Assembly (NCBI RefSeq): GCF_042646065.1
Contig: NZ_JBHRTA010000035.1
Span: forward strand, 1-64,000
DNA length: 64,000 nucleotides
DNA from: Parapedobacter deserti
GTDB lineage: Bacteria > Bacteroidota > Bacteroidia > Sphingobacteriales > Sphingobacteriaceae
Direction of reading: 5' to 3'
Shown here: positions 1-9,062 of the stretch, piece after piece
How positions within the stretch are numbered: the stretch's first letter is position 1
Layout: each line of letters begins with the position of its first letter
Program-made: the position numbers and the translations under genes
The notes under the pieces: model-generated
Database searches by the model: none
What the model was told of the DNA's origin: nothing
Seen by the model: the letters and a program-made list of their open reading frames with translations, nothing else

Positions 1-1
1 T

Positions 2-115
2 GCCCAGGGCTACGGGGAGACACGGTTGGTGAACGGATGCAGCAACGGTGTTCCCTGCTCGCGCGAGCAGCACCAGGCCAACAGGCGGACTGAAGTGACC
101 GTGCTCGAGTATTGA
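2..115 (+). CDS. OmpA-domain protein, C-terminal end (partial)
   Basis: The frame starting at base 2 stays open for 37 codons to a TGA at 113-115. It reads AQGYGETRLVN, a Cys, a short turn, a second Cys, then HQANRRTEVTVLEY. Gly-Tyr-Gly-Glu followed by an Asn-Arg-Arg-Thr-Glu block is the signature end of OmpA/MotB peptidoglycan-binding domains. The Cys pair before the NRRTE motif is common in Bacteroidota versions, where an OmpA domain sits behind a TPR or WD40-like repeat region. The rest of the gene lies outside the window, so its N-terminal domains are unknown. The expected role is to tether an outer-membrane or periplasmic protein to peptidoglycan. It converges with the oxidoreductase gene that ends at 318. 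The family call rests only on these 37 residues, but the motif is distinctive. Confidence 0.8.
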   Translation, partial: AQGYGETRLVNGCSNGVPCSREQHQANRRTEVTVLEY

Positions 116-317
116 TAGTGGCCGAAGCAGCACCATCTATTGGATAGACCAACTATTTGAGCTTCGATTGCTGTTCACTCAGTACACCCTGTCTGCAACC
201 AATTTGGGGTCCCATCTGCGCATGGGCGCCCCATAGTTAGCCTGCTGTTTCGAGCCGATTGAAAAGGCTGATTAACTAATCTTTACTAGCCCGCTTCTGT
301 GTTAATGAGTACGTGAA

Positions 318-1724
318 TCAAACCATTTCCCAACCCGGTCGAACCGGCTCGCGGAGATATCGGTCTGCCTCCGGTAAGCCCTTCACTTTCATGTTTTCAC
401 TATCCCAGCGAATTTTCTTTCCGCCCAGGCGGAGCGAAAGTACACCAAGAAGCGTGATCTCGGTGAGGCGGGCCCCGTACTCAAAATTCGAACTCGCGGC
501 CGGGCCACCCTTGATGGCGTCGACCCAGTCCCTAAAATGTCCATTTGACCGGGGAATGCTGAGCTTTGGCGGATTATACCTTTCGCGTAGCTTTTCAGGA
601 AAGAGCTGCGGGTTTGAGCCACCTGCCCCAGTTATGAGAACACCCTTTTTTCCGATGAACATGGAACCTCGGGCGGGTAAATCCACGTTGTCGGGCACTA
701 TCTCGGGGCGGGCGGGCCGTAAACCGCCGGAATACCAAACCTGCTTGAACTCCGGCTGATCCCCTTTTTTGGCAAAATGGTAATATCCTACCTCTCCATA
801 GGGCGCGATATCGGCATCGCTATATCCCGCGGGGTGTACCTCAACGCTTTCCGGTGCCTGCAGGTTAAATGCCCATGTGGAAGCATCCAGATCGTGGCAG
901 CCAAAGTCGCCCAACGCACCGCAGCCGAGCGACCAAAAATCCCTCCACCTTACGGGAATATACTCCTTGCGGCATGGCATATACGGAGTGGGTCCCAGCC
1001 ACAGATCCCACACCACTGCCTGTTCATCGAACGTAGGCCCTGTGGGCAATCCCTTTAAACCCGGGTTCCACCGGGAAGCAGGCACCCAGGTGTGCGCTTC
1101 CTTAACTCTGCCGATCGCACCGTCACGGAGATACTCCACGGTCTGCCGTATTCCATCCCCGCTATGAAGCGCATTTCCCATTTGAGTCGCGAGGCCGGTT
1201 TCGAGTGCAACCTCCCTTACTTTGCGCGCTTCCCAGATGTTATGTGTCAGCGGTTTTTCACAATACACATGTTTGCCGGCCCGCAACGCCTTTATCGTGA
1301 CATACGCATGCGTATTGTCAGGCGTGGAGCACATAATAGCGTCGAGCGAAGATTCTTTCTCAAGCATTTCCCTGAAATCGATGTATTCGCTGATCTTGAA
1401 GTTCCGGCTGGCCGGCCTGTAATGACTTTCTATCATTTCCTTTACCGGCTCCCTGCCCGCTATGGACTTATAATAAAAATCTTTTAAATCCCAATACTTT
1501 ACCGGATCCGCAATGGCTGTGATCTGCACATCCTTCAATTTCAAAAGTGCTTCTGCGTTTTGTCTGCCTTTTCCACCCGCTCCAACGATACCCACCGTTA
1601 TTTTATCACTCGGCGCTAAAAATCCCTTTCCGCCCAGCACATGCCGCGGAATGATCATAAATCCGGCGGCCGCCACCGCGGCGCTTTTCACGAACTCTTT
1701 GCGCGAATATGTTTTTTTCTTCAT
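318..1724 (-). CDS. Gfo/Idh/MocA-family oxidoreductase, probably exported
   Basis: This 468-residue protein has an N-terminal Rossmann fold. Its nucleotide motif GIVGAGGKGRQNAE lies near residues 45-59, and CEKPLTHN, holding the catalytic-region Glu-Lys-Pro of the family, near 155-162. The C-terminal half matches the family's substrate-binding alpha/beta domain. The first 30 residues (KKKTYSRKEFVKSAAVAAAG) contain SRKEF before a hydrophobic stretch. This resembles a Tat-type signal with one Arg replaced, as is frequent in Bacteroidota sugar oxidoreductases of this kind. The likely reaction is NAD(P)-dependent oxidation or reduction of a sugar or cyclitol in the periplasm; the substrate cannot be told. 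It is transcribed alone, with a probable promoter at 1757-1764. Confidence is high for the family and low for the substrate. Confidence 0.9.
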   Translation of the reverse strand: MKKKTYSRKEFVKSAAVAAAGFMIIPRHVLGGKGFLAPSDKITVGIVGAGGKGRQNAEALLKLKDVQITAIADPVKYWDLKDFYYKSIAGREPVKEMIESHYRPASRNFKISEYIDFREMLEKESSLDAIMCSTPDNTHAYVTIKALRAGKHVYCEKPLTHNIWEARKVREVALETGLATQMGNALHSGDGIRQTVEYLRDGAIGRVKEAHTWVPASRWNPGLKGLPTGPTFDEQAVVWDLWLGPTPYMPCRKEYIPVRWRDFWSLGCGALGDFGCHDLDASTWAFNLQAPESVEVHPAGYSDADIAPYGEVGYYHFAKKGDQPEFKQVWYSGGLRPARPEIVPDNVDLPARGSMFIGKKGVLITGAGGSNPQLFPEKLRERYNPPKLSIPRSNGHFRDWVDAIKGGPAASSNFEYGARLTEITLLGVLSLRLGGKKIRWDSENMKVKGLPEADRYLREPVRPGWEMV

Positions 1725-2035
1725 GCTGTTTCTATTGATAGATCGTTATTTGCTACCAAATTTACGGAAAAGCTGAGACATATGGCCAATGGTACGTTAG
1801 CGTCTGACCGGCCCACTTCGGCCGTAGTTATAAAATAGAGTGTATCTCCAGCAACCGTTGCGTCCGAAGATCCAAAGGACTAGCCGTTGATTACGGCAGG
1901 TCTATCTCCTCATACAAGACCCGGAGATTTTCAACGCGGTTGCCTCAATTCCGGCAACCGAACGCATAAAGCACTGATGCCAACTATTTAAAGCGCCTGA
2001 CGATTGAATCCATTCACTAAGGAAGAAAATCATCA
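1725..2035. other. Intergenic stretch with oxidoreductase promoter
   Basis: This 311-base gap separates two minus-strand genes. On the minus strand, the complement of 1757-1764 reads TAAATTTG, a perfect match to the Bacteroidota -7 box TAnnTTTG. It lies about 33 bases before the oxidoreductase ATG; a clean -33 TTTG at the usual spacing is not obvious. No coding fragment or terminator hairpin was recognised in the remainder (1765-2035). Confidence 0.4.
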
Positions 2036-2254
2036 CTATTCCCGTTTCCCCTTGAGATAGGCGTAAATAGCAGTAGCGTGCCCGTGGCCTAATTCAAAGT
2101 CTTCTTTTAACCAATTGGTTATTTCAGTAGCTTTCACGCTTTTTTTAATTTCACCATTTTCGGTAAACCCTTTTTCAGCGGCAAGCGCTTCAAAATCGGA
2201 AGGGGATTTTCCTGTTTTTTCCTGAATGTTTTTAAGGTAGGTTTGAAATGACAT
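2036..2254 (-). CDS. DUF4287-domain small protein
   Basis: This small protein (72 residues) starts MSFQTYLKNIQEKTGKSPSD and continues through a lysine-rich centre to GHGHATAIYAYLKGKRE. The 'TYLxNIxxKTGKSPxDF' start and the 'WLKxxFxLGHGHAxAIY' end are the hallmarks of DUF4287, a small soluble domain that occurs alone or fused to DUF5655. The open frame extends further upstream to 2380, but the ATG at 2254 gives exactly the family's N-terminus, so I place the start there. No function is established for the family. The gene stands alone between the oxidoreductase and the LytS kinase, on the opposite strand from the latter. Confidence 0.85.
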   Translation of the reverse strand: MSFQTYLKNIQEKTGKSPSDFEALAAEKGFTENGEIKKSVKATEITNWLKEDFELGHGHATAIYAYLKGKRE

Positions 2255-2475
2255 CGAGTTAGTTTTTTCCAACAAAGTAGCAAACTTAATAAGAGAATTG
2301 TTATTTCGCAATACTGCAAAGCTATTTGGATGCAGCTCTTGGCAGGAAATCAATCTGGTTGAACAGCTTAAAAGCAGCATGTTATTTAATTATTTCACCT
2401 TTGACAAAACAAACATCTCTTTTTTTCGTTTAAAAGACAGGTTTAGGTTGATAGCCCCTAACCCCATTGGGGCGG

Positions 2476-2512
2476 ACCCGTTACCTTTATAAGGTAGCGG
2501 GTTTCTTTTTTT
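2476..2512 (+). terminator. Rho-independent terminator
   Basis: ACCCGTTACC (2476-2485) pairs with GGTAGCGGGT (2493-2502) through ten base pairs including one G-T wobble. The loop is seven bases, followed by TTCTTTTTTT. Orientation is plus strand. There is no plus-strand gene upstream, so it either ends a small RNA or insulates the kinase promoter. Confidence 0.75.
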
Positions 2513-2635
2513 AAGAAGTCGCTTTCCAATTCCGGTCATTCATCACCGTTGCATCCCCCTCCGCTTGTTTTCGTGATTAAGCATGATTTATTCGTCTTGA
2601 CGTATCTACGGATTTCAGTTGGTTTAAAATAACGT

Positions 2636-2643
2636 TAATTTTG
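2636..2643 (+). promoter_or_regulatory. Probable -7 promoter element for the LytS/LytTR operon
   Basis: TAATTTTG matches the Bacteroidota -7 consensus TAnnTTTG and lies about 53 bases before the kinase start. A TTGG about 15 bases upstream is closer than the usual -33 spacing, so the match is to the -7 half only. Confidence 0.4.
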
Positions 2644-2695
2644 CTGGAATATAAACGTCTCAACCGCACGGCGATGCAAACAGGCTTCCATTTGA

Positions 2696-3739
2696 ATGAA
2701 TGATATGAGGATTAAACAATCTGCTGTTTCAAATCGAATGCTCCTATCCACTTCGGTGCTTTTGGGGCTCTTCCTCATTTATCCCAATATTGCCAAGGTG
2801 TTACAGGGGGGACATGATGAATATCTTAGGGATGGCGGTATAGTTGAATATATTATTTTTTTCCTGTTTAGGTACATTTACTTCAGCTCGCTGTGTTATA
2901 TTTTGCTACGGAAGAGCATTGGCGGTGCCGTACCCGATCGATATTTCCGCGTGGCAAGTCAAACGTTCATCATCGCTTGCATCGCGTTCTTTCTTTACCT
3001 GCTTATCGCTTATATATCCAACAAAATACTGGATTGGTTCAGTGTTATCCTGTTATTTCAGTTTATGACGACCTTTGCCGTCTGCACGCTTTTGGGATAT
3101 GCTTACACGCTGCACACGCAGAAACAAGCCAGGGAATACGAAATCGAGCAGTTGAAAGTGGATAACCTGCAAAGCCAATATCAGGCGCTCACGAACCAGG
3201 TAAATCCGCATTTTTTCTTCAATTCACTTAATTCGCTCTCAGCATTGGTTCGAAATGGTGACGAGGAGCAAACGCTTGCGTATATCCAGAACCTTTCCAA
3301 AGTCTTTCGCTATATCCTGGGAAGCGAGGGAAAGGGCCTGGTTCCGCTGGAAGACGAACTGGACTTCCTCGATAGCTTCTACTTCCTCCAGCGTACGCGG
3401 TATGGCGACTATTTTCGTTATAGTATATCGATTCACGAAGACAATAACGATCTGGAGCTGCCTGTATTATCGTTGTTGCCTATACTCGAAAATATCCCGA
3501 AGCATAACGTCATTGACAGTGAACAGCCGATGGAAGTGTCGATAGACATCAATCCGCAACAAGAGTTAGTAGTGACCAACCCAATACAGCGGAAAATTGA
3601 CCCGCCTGCTCGCAGCAATCGAATCGGTATTGCCAACCTGGAGAGCCGTTTCCGGCTGTTGATGGGCAGTGATATCGTCATTTCGGATGACGGAACGCAT
3701 TTCGCGGTACGTCTCCCTTTAAAACAAAGAAAAGGATAA
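2696..3739 (+). CDS. LytS-type sensor histidine kinase
   Basis: This 347-residue protein has about four hydrophobic segments (near residues 17-31, 50-72, 90-108 and 115-138). A short linker leads to the His_kinase (LytS/YehU) domain: QALTNQVNPHFFFNSLNSLS carries the phospho-accepting His near 172. The N-box region near 262-270 reads ILENIPKHN; the usual form is LVENAxKHN, so a Pro here is odd. The C-terminal glycine-box region is RIGIANLESRF. The N-terminal membrane part is the probable sensor, with no extracellular domain. The gene is two bases from the LytTR regulator, and the outer-membrane receptor follows, which suggests that the pair controls that receptor. Starts at 2696 and 2705 (MNDMRIKQ) are both possible. 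Confidence 0.88.
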   Translation: MNDMRIKQSAVSNRMLLSTSVLLGLFLIYPNIAKVLQGGHDEYLRDGGIVEYIIFFLFRYIYFSSLCYILLRKSIGGAVPDRYFRVASQTFIIACIAFFLYLLIAYISNKILDWFSVILLFQFMTTFAVCTLLGYAYTLHTQKQAREYEIEQLKVDNLQSQYQALTNQVNPHFFFNSLNSLSALVRNGDEEQTLAYIQNLSKVFRYILGSEGKGLVPLEDELDFLDSFYFLQRTRYGDYFRYSISIHEDNNDLELPVLSLLPILENIPKHNVIDSEQPMEVSIDINPQQELVVTNPIQRKIDPPARSNRIGIANLESRFRLLMGSDIVISDDGTHFAVRLPLKQRKG

Positions 3740-3741
3740 CC

Positions 3742-4494
3742 ATGCATGTGCTGATTGTAGAAGACGAGCCGCTTGCGGCCGCAAACCTCGAGAAGATACT
3801 GGGTGAAGTGGCACCGGATATCCGGCAAATCAGCCGGACCGAAAGTGTAGCACAAACCGCAACCTGGTTCCCACTTCACGGGCGGGAAGTTAACCTCATC
3901 TTCATGGATATCCATCTTTCTGATGGATCGGCGTTTTCCATTTTCCAAGCTACCGAAATCGATGTACCCGTAATCTTTACGACGGCGTATGACCAATATG
4001 CCCTCCAGGCATTCAAGGTAAACAGCATTGACTATTTGCTGAAGCCGATCGACAAAACCCATCTGGAACAAGCCATGCATAAATTCAGGAAGCAGGGTAC
4101 GGCTGAAGTAGCGCGTTACCTGTCGAGGTTGGCTGTCATGGCGCCGTTCGGGCGTTTCCCGGAAAAGATATTGGTGCCTGTCCATGACAAGCTGGTCCCT
4201 GTCGCTGTTGAGGAAATCTCTTATTGCTACAGTACCAATGGCGAGACATCAATTGTTACGAAAGACGGCAAAAGCCTCTCTTACAACAAGCGGTTGGACA
4301 GCATCATGCTGTCGCTCGATCCCGATCGTTTTTTTAGGGCAAACAAGCAATTCATCATTGCTAAGCGGGCTATTGAAGGGATTACCATCTGGTTCGACAA
4401 CAGGCTGATGGTATCACTGAACACCAGGGTGCCTGAAAGCCTCTTTGTCAGCAAAAACCGCGCTTCCGAATTCCGTCAATGGGTTGCCGGGTAA
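3742..4494 (+). CDS. LytTR-family response regulator
   Basis: The product is a 250-residue cytoplasmic response regulator. The receiver domain occupies about residues 1-120, with the acidic pocket VEDEP near 6-10, the phospho-acceptor Asp56 in LIFMDIHLS, and the conserved Lys in YLLKPID. The C-terminal LytTR DNA-binding domain covers about 145-248 (ISYCYSTNGETSIVTKDG, then the RFFRANKQFIIAKRAI block). LytTR proteins bind direct repeats about two helical turns apart. Three TTTCGT hexamers, the first two exactly 21 bases apart, lie immediately downstream of this gene and before the receptor gene. The natural reading is phosphorylation by the upstream kinase and activation of the receptor. Confidence 0.92.
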   Translation: MHVLIVEDEPLAAANLEKILGEVAPDIRQISRTESVAQTATWFPLHGREVNLIFMDIHLSDGSAFSIFQATEIDVPVIFTTAYDQYALQAFKVNSIDYLLKPIDKTHLEQAMHKFRKQGTAEVARYLSRLAVMAPFGRFPEKILVPVHDKLVPVAVEEISYCYSTNGETSIVTKDGKSLSYNKRLDSIMLSLDPDRFFRANKQFIIAKRAIEGITIWFDNRLMVSLNTRVPESLFVSKNRASEFRQWVAG

Positions 4495-4548
4495 TTTCGT
4501 CATAACCTTTCAATATTTCGTGTTGCCGATGAAGTCGCAAAATTTCGT
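4495..4548 (+). promoter_or_regulatory. Candidate LytTR operator repeats
   Basis: TTTCGT occurs at 4495-4500, 4516-4521 and 4543-4548. The outer two sit in a longer shared AATTTCGTCA. The first two are 21 bases apart, the two-turn spacing typical of LytTR direct repeats. The block lies between the LytTR regulator gene and the receptor start at 4573. The site is an inference from spacing and context. Confidence 0.45.
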
Positions 4549-4572
4549 CAAATGCCGCAGTATACTTGCGGT

Positions 4573-7008
4573 ATGGATAAAAATTTCCTAATAAGCTGCA
4601 TACTATGTATAGGTTTTATTACCACCGGATTATCGAAGGCACAACGGCCGCCGCATAACGATATATCCGGCAAGGTTCTCAACCATCGGGATCGTACACC
4701 CATCGCTGCGGCCACGGTTCGTATCCGCTCTGGGGATGGAAACGCTGTCGTGGCCAGCACGATTACTGACGATTCGGGGTTGTTTACACTATCCGGTGCT
4801 CAGCCAGGAAGGGAGCAGCTTTTGGAAGTGTCTGCATTGGGTTATATACCCTACCGCTCCCTCGTTGATTCGATAGGTGCATCCAGTGAGATCCTACTGG
4901 TTCCGGATAACGTGGAGCTGGAGGAAGTCACCGTCATCGGCCAGCGGCCCGATATGCAAATGGGCGTGGATCGCAGGATATACAACATTGCCGGAAATCT
5001 CAATGCCGTGGGTGCGTCGGCAATCGATATCCTCAAAGACATCCCCAGCATCTCCATCGGTGTGACGGGCAACATCCAGTTGCGCAACCGCGCCCCCATC
5101 ATCTTTGTTGATGGGAAGCCGACGCTGCTGACGATGCAACAGATTCCCTCGGATCGAATAGACCGGATCGAGGTCATCACCAACCCCTCCGCGCGGTACG
5201 ACGCCGCCTCCGGGGCGGGCATTATCAACATCGTGCTAAAAAAGAATTACGAACGGTATTGGAGCGGCATTGCCACGGCATCCGCCGGATTTCCCGGCAT
5301 CGGCGGGGCCACGTTCAACGTAAACCGGCAACAAGGGCCGTTCGGCTTTACATTGGCCGCTGGCCACAATCGCTCGGGTGGGATAGCCGATTCGCGTACC
5401 TACCATGAGAATATCCGCGATGGCCGGGTTGTAAACCATTACGGCCAATACACCGAGAACGACAGGCGAAACCGGGATTCAGACATCAATTTCGGGGTCG
5501 ACTACGCCATCGACAGCAACCACACGCTATCAATTTCCCAACTGTTCGGATCGGGGCGCGGTATTGAAGACGAGCAGCAACAACAGTCCTTTTTCTTCCC
5601 CCCCGACGACGCCGGGCACCAGGGGACACGGTTAGGCGACCGTGACAACCGTTCCCTCCGAAGCAGCACCCGGCTGGATTACCGGTTTGCCAACGCTGGG
5701 AAGGAGCTGACCGCTTTTGCGCAGTATAACACCAGCACCAGTGACGCCCGCAACAGGTTCCGGTCAGACTTCATCATCGATGGTGATGGCGTTGACCATA
5801 CCCCTGCCGATCTCCGAGAAGCCAACGAAACCGGGAGCAATCAATGGACGTTCCAGGCAGACTACGTAAACCGCCTTGACGAAAACCGGACGTGGGAAGT
5901 TGGCGTACGGAGCCTGTTGGGCGAGAACACCAGTCGCTTTACATTTACCAACGTTGTGGATGGAGTAGGGACGGTACTCCCCATTAGCAACCATTACCGC
6001 ATCGAAGAACAGATCAGTGCAGCATACGGGCTGTTCAGCCAAAAGATACGTCGGTTTTCTTACCAGGCGGGATTGAGGCTAGAATATTCACGGTACACCG
6101 GCACCTTGCTGGACCGCGGGGAGCGTTTCGGATACCAGTACCCGTCGGGTAGTGGTGACTGGCAGAACATGCTCTTCCCGAGCCTTTCCACCACGTATGA
6201 AATTAATAAGGCAAACCAATTGCAGGCCAGTTACACACGCCGGCTTCGGCGGGCGGTCTGGCATGAAATCTCACCTTTTGTGCAGATCCGGGATTCCTAC
6301 AGCCTGAACCAAGGCAACCCACTACTGGAGCCAGAGTTCATCCACTCCTTCGAACTAAACCACCATAAGACCATGCGGGCATCCCAGCTCATCACGACGG
6401 TATATTGGCGCCACATCCCACAGAGCATCATGCAGTATGCCGACACGCTGTCTGCTGAAATCTATGAGCAGATGGGCTCGGCCAGTGTGTCGCGCGAAGC
6501 CATCGTGGACTACTACATCAATGCCGGGACGGCCAATGTATTGGGGGCGGAGTTGGCGGTGAACCTCAAACCGACCCCAACCATCGGCATCATGCCATCC
6601 ATCAATGCGCAATACAATACTATTCCCATAATCGGTGTCGGCGAGCAATTGAACACAAGTGGCGTAAACTGGCAGGCGCAACTATCGGCCTCGTACAGCA
6701 CGGGGGATAGAAATGGTCTTTTGGGAAACATCAGCTTGCAGTTAAATGCAAACTACGAATCCAAGCGGGCCATCGCCCAGGGATACGTGCTTCCGGTGTA
6801 CAACATTGATTTCGTAATCAGGAAAAGCTTCATGCGAGAAAACCGGGCTTCCGTCGCACTCGCGGTAAACGACCTGTTCAACCACCGCCGATGGACGGCC
6901 ATTTATGATACACCCACCTATTACCAGGATGCCTATCAGCGTTGGGCTATCCGCACGGCAAGGCTCACGTTCAGTTATCGGTTTGGCAACCTGTCGGACT
7001 TTCCGTAG
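4573..7008 (+). CDS. Outer-membrane beta-barrel receptor, TonB-dependent-like (OMP_b-brl_3 type)
   Basis: Starting at MDKNFLIS (4573) gives a normal signal peptide ending near LSKAQ; an in-frame ATG at 4552 would add seven residues. About 811 residues follow. A carboxypeptidase-regulatory-like beta domain (ISGKVLNHRDRTPIAAATVRI, residues about 30-110) is followed by a plug-like domain (VGASAIDILKDIPSISI... IDRIEVITNPSARYDA). The barrel extends to an aromatic C-terminus (TFSYRFGNLSDFP). The short plug and the ITNPSARYDAASGAGIINI motif match outer-membrane beta-barrel family 3, not SusC. No SusD partner is present. Regulation by the adjacent LytS/LytTR pair is likely. The ligand is unknown; import of a peptide, metal chelate or other small molecule is the usual suggestion for this class. 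Confidence 0.88.
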   Translation: MDKNFLISCILCIGFITTGLSKAQRPPHNDISGKVLNHRDRTPIAAATVRIRSGDGNAVVASTITDDSGLFTLSGAQPGREQLLEVSALGYIPYRSLVDSIGASSEILLVPDNVELEEVTVIGQRPDMQMGVDRRIYNIAGNLNAVGASAIDILKDIPSISIGVTGNIQLRNRAPIIFVDGKPTLLTMQQIPSDRIDRIEVITNPSARYDAASGAGIINIVLKKNYERYWSGIATASAGFPGIGGATFNVNRQQGPFGFTLAAGHNRSGGIADSRTYHENIRDGRVVNHYGQYTENDRRNRDSDINFGVDYAIDSNHTLSISQLFGSGRGIEDEQQQQSFFFPPDDAGHQGTRLGDRDNRSLRSSTRLDYRFANAGKELTAFAQYNTSTSDARNRFRSDFIIDGDGVDHTPADLREANETGSNQWTFQADYVNRLDENRTWEVGVRSLLGENTSRFTFTNVVDGVGTVLPISNHYRIEEQISAAYGLFSQKIRRFSYQAGLRLEYSRYTGTLLDRGERFGYQYPSGSGDWQNMLFPSLSTTYEINKANQLQASYTRRLRRAVWHEISPFVQIRDSYSLNQGNPLLEPEFIHSFELNHHKTMRASQLITTVYWRHIPQSIMQYADTLSAEIYEQMGSASVSREAIVDYYINAGTANVLGAELAVNLKPTPTIGIMPSINAQYNTIPIIGVGEQLNTSGVNWQAQLSASYSTGDRNGLLGNISLQLNANYESKRAIAQGYVLPVYNIDFVIRKSFMRENRASVALAVNDLFNHRRWTAIYDTPTYYQDAYQRWAIRTARLTFSYRFGNLSDFP

Positions 7009-7431
7009 TCTATTGCCCTAAAAGATGTTCTGAATGCTCCGATTTTCTGGGGGGTCAGAAACTCTCCGAAAGGAAATGTAAAGTAGTCCTATGCAATTCT
7101 AAACCGCGGCGAATTTCTTTTTGGGACTGTTTGTAGAGTTACGATAGATTCGTTCGCTCGTCGGCTGGAAACATTGAATTATCTTCGGGTCTACAGTATC
7201 CGAATAGTACGTCGAATACGATCTTGCCTGACCAAATGTTTCTATTCAAGGTAATCCGGTCTCCATCTATTGTGTAGTTCTGGTTTTCTTGGAAAAAGAT
7301 AAAAGAAACTGCTTTCAGTCGAAACAGCGACCTCTCCCCCAAAAGAGGGATGGCCTGGCAGCGTTGAATCGCCTACCTTCGTTTTCAAACAATAACGCAT
7401 CTACTACAATTTATTTGAAAAACATCTCATT
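7009..7431. other. Intergenic stretch with a doubtful small ORF
   Basis: This 423-base gap lies between the receptor and the crystallin-like gene. A 67-codon minus-strand frame at 7139-7342 contains a protein-like stretch (YTIDGDRITLNRNIWSGK). It could be a degraded gene, but I recognise no family and see no ribosome-binding site, so it is not called as a gene. No hairpin terminator was evident. Confidence 0.25.
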
Positions 7432-8922
7432 ATGTCAAACTGCAATGTAACGTTTTACAAGAAAACCGACGGCGAAAAGGGAACCGACGGTTACAAAAAC
7501 TATGATGGCCCGCAGTCTGTTGCAGACCTAAGCCAGGTTTTATGGGAAGGAACCACCTTTGATAACGATATGAAAGACGATATCAGTTGGGTAGACACCG
7601 GTTCCCAGGCATGGGTACGGGTCTATTCCAAAGCCAACTTTCAGGGAAGAACAGCGCTCATCGGGCCCGATCAGCATATCAGTATGCAAACGCTGCGGGA
7701 CGAAAACGACGAGGACGACATGGATGACACCATCGAGAGCTTTCAGCTTTATGATCACAAGCCCGATGTCAATACCAGCACTATCATCAACAACCTGTTG
7801 GCGCTTTATCCCGGGTCGGTGCGGTCCCGGAAAAATAATCGGTATGAAACGGAATGGTACGCGCAAGACTCCCAATACCGTATCTACGATCCTTCCATCG
7901 AACTAAGCGGCAACACGCTGAGTTTCAGCATGGACCTTGACCATATCCAGCTCGAACAAGACGATCATGCTGTCATAACCTTCCGTATGGATCTAAACGG
8001 CGGTTTTGTCGATCAGATCAAAGTGACCTATGATATTGCCGAAGCGACACAAGTTCCCGAATGGGCCATTAAGTTGATCGATGGCACAATTGAAGCCGCC
8101 AAATACGGAGCGATGGCCATTGCCGATGGCGCTGTGATCGTCCTTACTGATGGGGTCGGCGTAGTTGCCACGGTAGAAATTAATCGACTCATTAAATACA
8201 CTGCACAAGCACTGACGTTCTGCGTCGATCATCTAAATATTGTGCTCGGCGCAGTTTTCAAATTTCAGAGCGACGGCGGGACCGCCAACTTCCCGGCCAT
8301 TGTGTCGCACGGTATTGCCAGGCTTATACTCGCCTATTATCAAGAATTATACGGGCCCGACCCGCATGACACCCTGGGTTTTAGCGAACAACGCTTTTTA
8401 AACACATTGGGAACAGGGGCATGGCAGCATACGAAACACAATCCGTTTGTAGAATTCGACGAAAGCGTATATTCCTACCGGGCATATTACCCCGATAACA
8501 CGTTCTTCTACGCCAGGGGCGGGGCATTGTCCACCGTCAAGGTCGATGCGATCACAGATAACCGCATAGATGACCACTTGGTGATGCAGGCTATCTTTGA
8601 TCCACATGGTAAGCTGTTCGCTGTGGCCGGATGCATCGATATTTTTTCGGTAAAAAATATTTCAGATTACACGATGCCCGCAAGCGGCGTGTTTGCTTAC
8701 AATGCCGAAGGGAAGATGATTCATGTCCTTCAGGGCGGCGAGAAGGTAATCGAAGTACAGGGCTATGACTCGTTAGCGGCTGCATTTGCCGATAGCATGA
8801 AGAGTGCGCTGCGTCAAGCGGAAAACGAATACGGTATCAACCTATCGGACCAGCAGATCATTATGATCGATGCGTCCATTCGGGTTTTGAAGGCAATGGG
8901 TGATGCAATAGTAAACGGCTGA
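7432..8922 (+). CDS. Crystallin-like domain protein of unknown function
   Basis: This is a 496-residue protein without a signal peptide. Residues about 20-110 look like a beta/gamma-crystallin unit: Gln-Ala-Trp-Val-Arg-Val-Tyr-Ser near 61-67, then NFQGRTALIGPDQ, an acidic run and IESFQLYDH. This matches the YxxxNFxGxxxxxxxG plan of that fold, which often binds calcium. A beta-rich region follows. Residues about 210-260 are alanine- and glycine-rich (AAKYGAMAIADGAVIVLTDG) and could be membrane-active or a helical bundle. The C-terminus (about 330-496) is soluble and ends with an amphipathic helix. The last 47 codons and 36 downstream bases recur as a diverged copy at 43646-43823. I do not recognise the full-length family. 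Confidence 0.7.
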   Translation: MSNCNVTFYKKTDGEKGTDGYKNYDGPQSVADLSQVLWEGTTFDNDMKDDISWVDTGSQAWVRVYSKANFQGRTALIGPDQHISMQTLRDENDEDDMDDTIESFQLYDHKPDVNTSTIINNLLALYPGSVRSRKNNRYETEWYAQDSQYRIYDPSIELSGNTLSFSMDLDHIQLEQDDHAVITFRMDLNGGFVDQIKVTYDIAEATQVPEWAIKLIDGTIEAAKYGAMAIADGAVIVLTDGVGVVATVEINRLIKYTAQALTFCVDHLNIVLGAVFKFQSDGGTANFPAIVSHGIARLILAYYQELYGPDPHDTLGFSEQRFLNTLGTGAWQHTKHNPFVEFDESVYSYRAYYPDNTFFYARGGALSTVKVDAITDNRIDDHLVMQAIFDPHGKLFAVAGCIDIFSVKNISDYTMPASGVFAYNAEGKMIHVLQGGEKVIEVQGYDSLAAAFADSMKSALRQAENEYGINLSDQQIIMIDASIRVLKAMGDAIVNG

Positions 8923-8958
8923 GCTTTCCCCAGAATCATTGGTGCCATCTGTCATCGA
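8781..8958 (+). repeat. 3'-end repeat A (original copy)
   Basis: The last 142 bases of the crystallin-like gene, including its stop, plus 36 bases beyond, are repeated at 43646-43823 without gaps. I count 26 mismatches in 178 positions. Both copies are on the plus strand. Confidence 0.9.
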
Positions 8959-9062
8959 GTCGGCGTCTTATTCGTCCCCTAGATGCAGTCGATTGTGGCT
9001 GATGTTTATACAGGGCAATAAGAATTCCGGAGCATAATCTTCACTTCGCCGGTGGGGCATAA

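Larger units (their letters stand above)
2255..2695 (+). other. Intergenic stretch upstream of the LytS kinase
   Basis: This 441-base gap holds a strong plus-strand terminator (2476-2512) with no recognised gene feeding it, and a promoter for the kinase (2636-2643). Just before the terminator there are two small hairpins, with TTAGG/CCTAA arms and CCCC-ATT-GGGG around 2446-2472. A short untranslated RNA ending at the terminator is therefore possible. No conserved protein was recognised in any frame. Confidence 0.35.

Noticed and set aside
3433..4185. A 250-codon open frame antisense to the LytS/LytTR genes
   Set aside because: It spans the junction of two well-supported genes and shows no family features.
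7139..7342. 67-codon minus-strand frame between the receptor and the crystallin-like gene
   Set aside because: Partly protein-like, but there is no recognised family, start signal or neighbour support.
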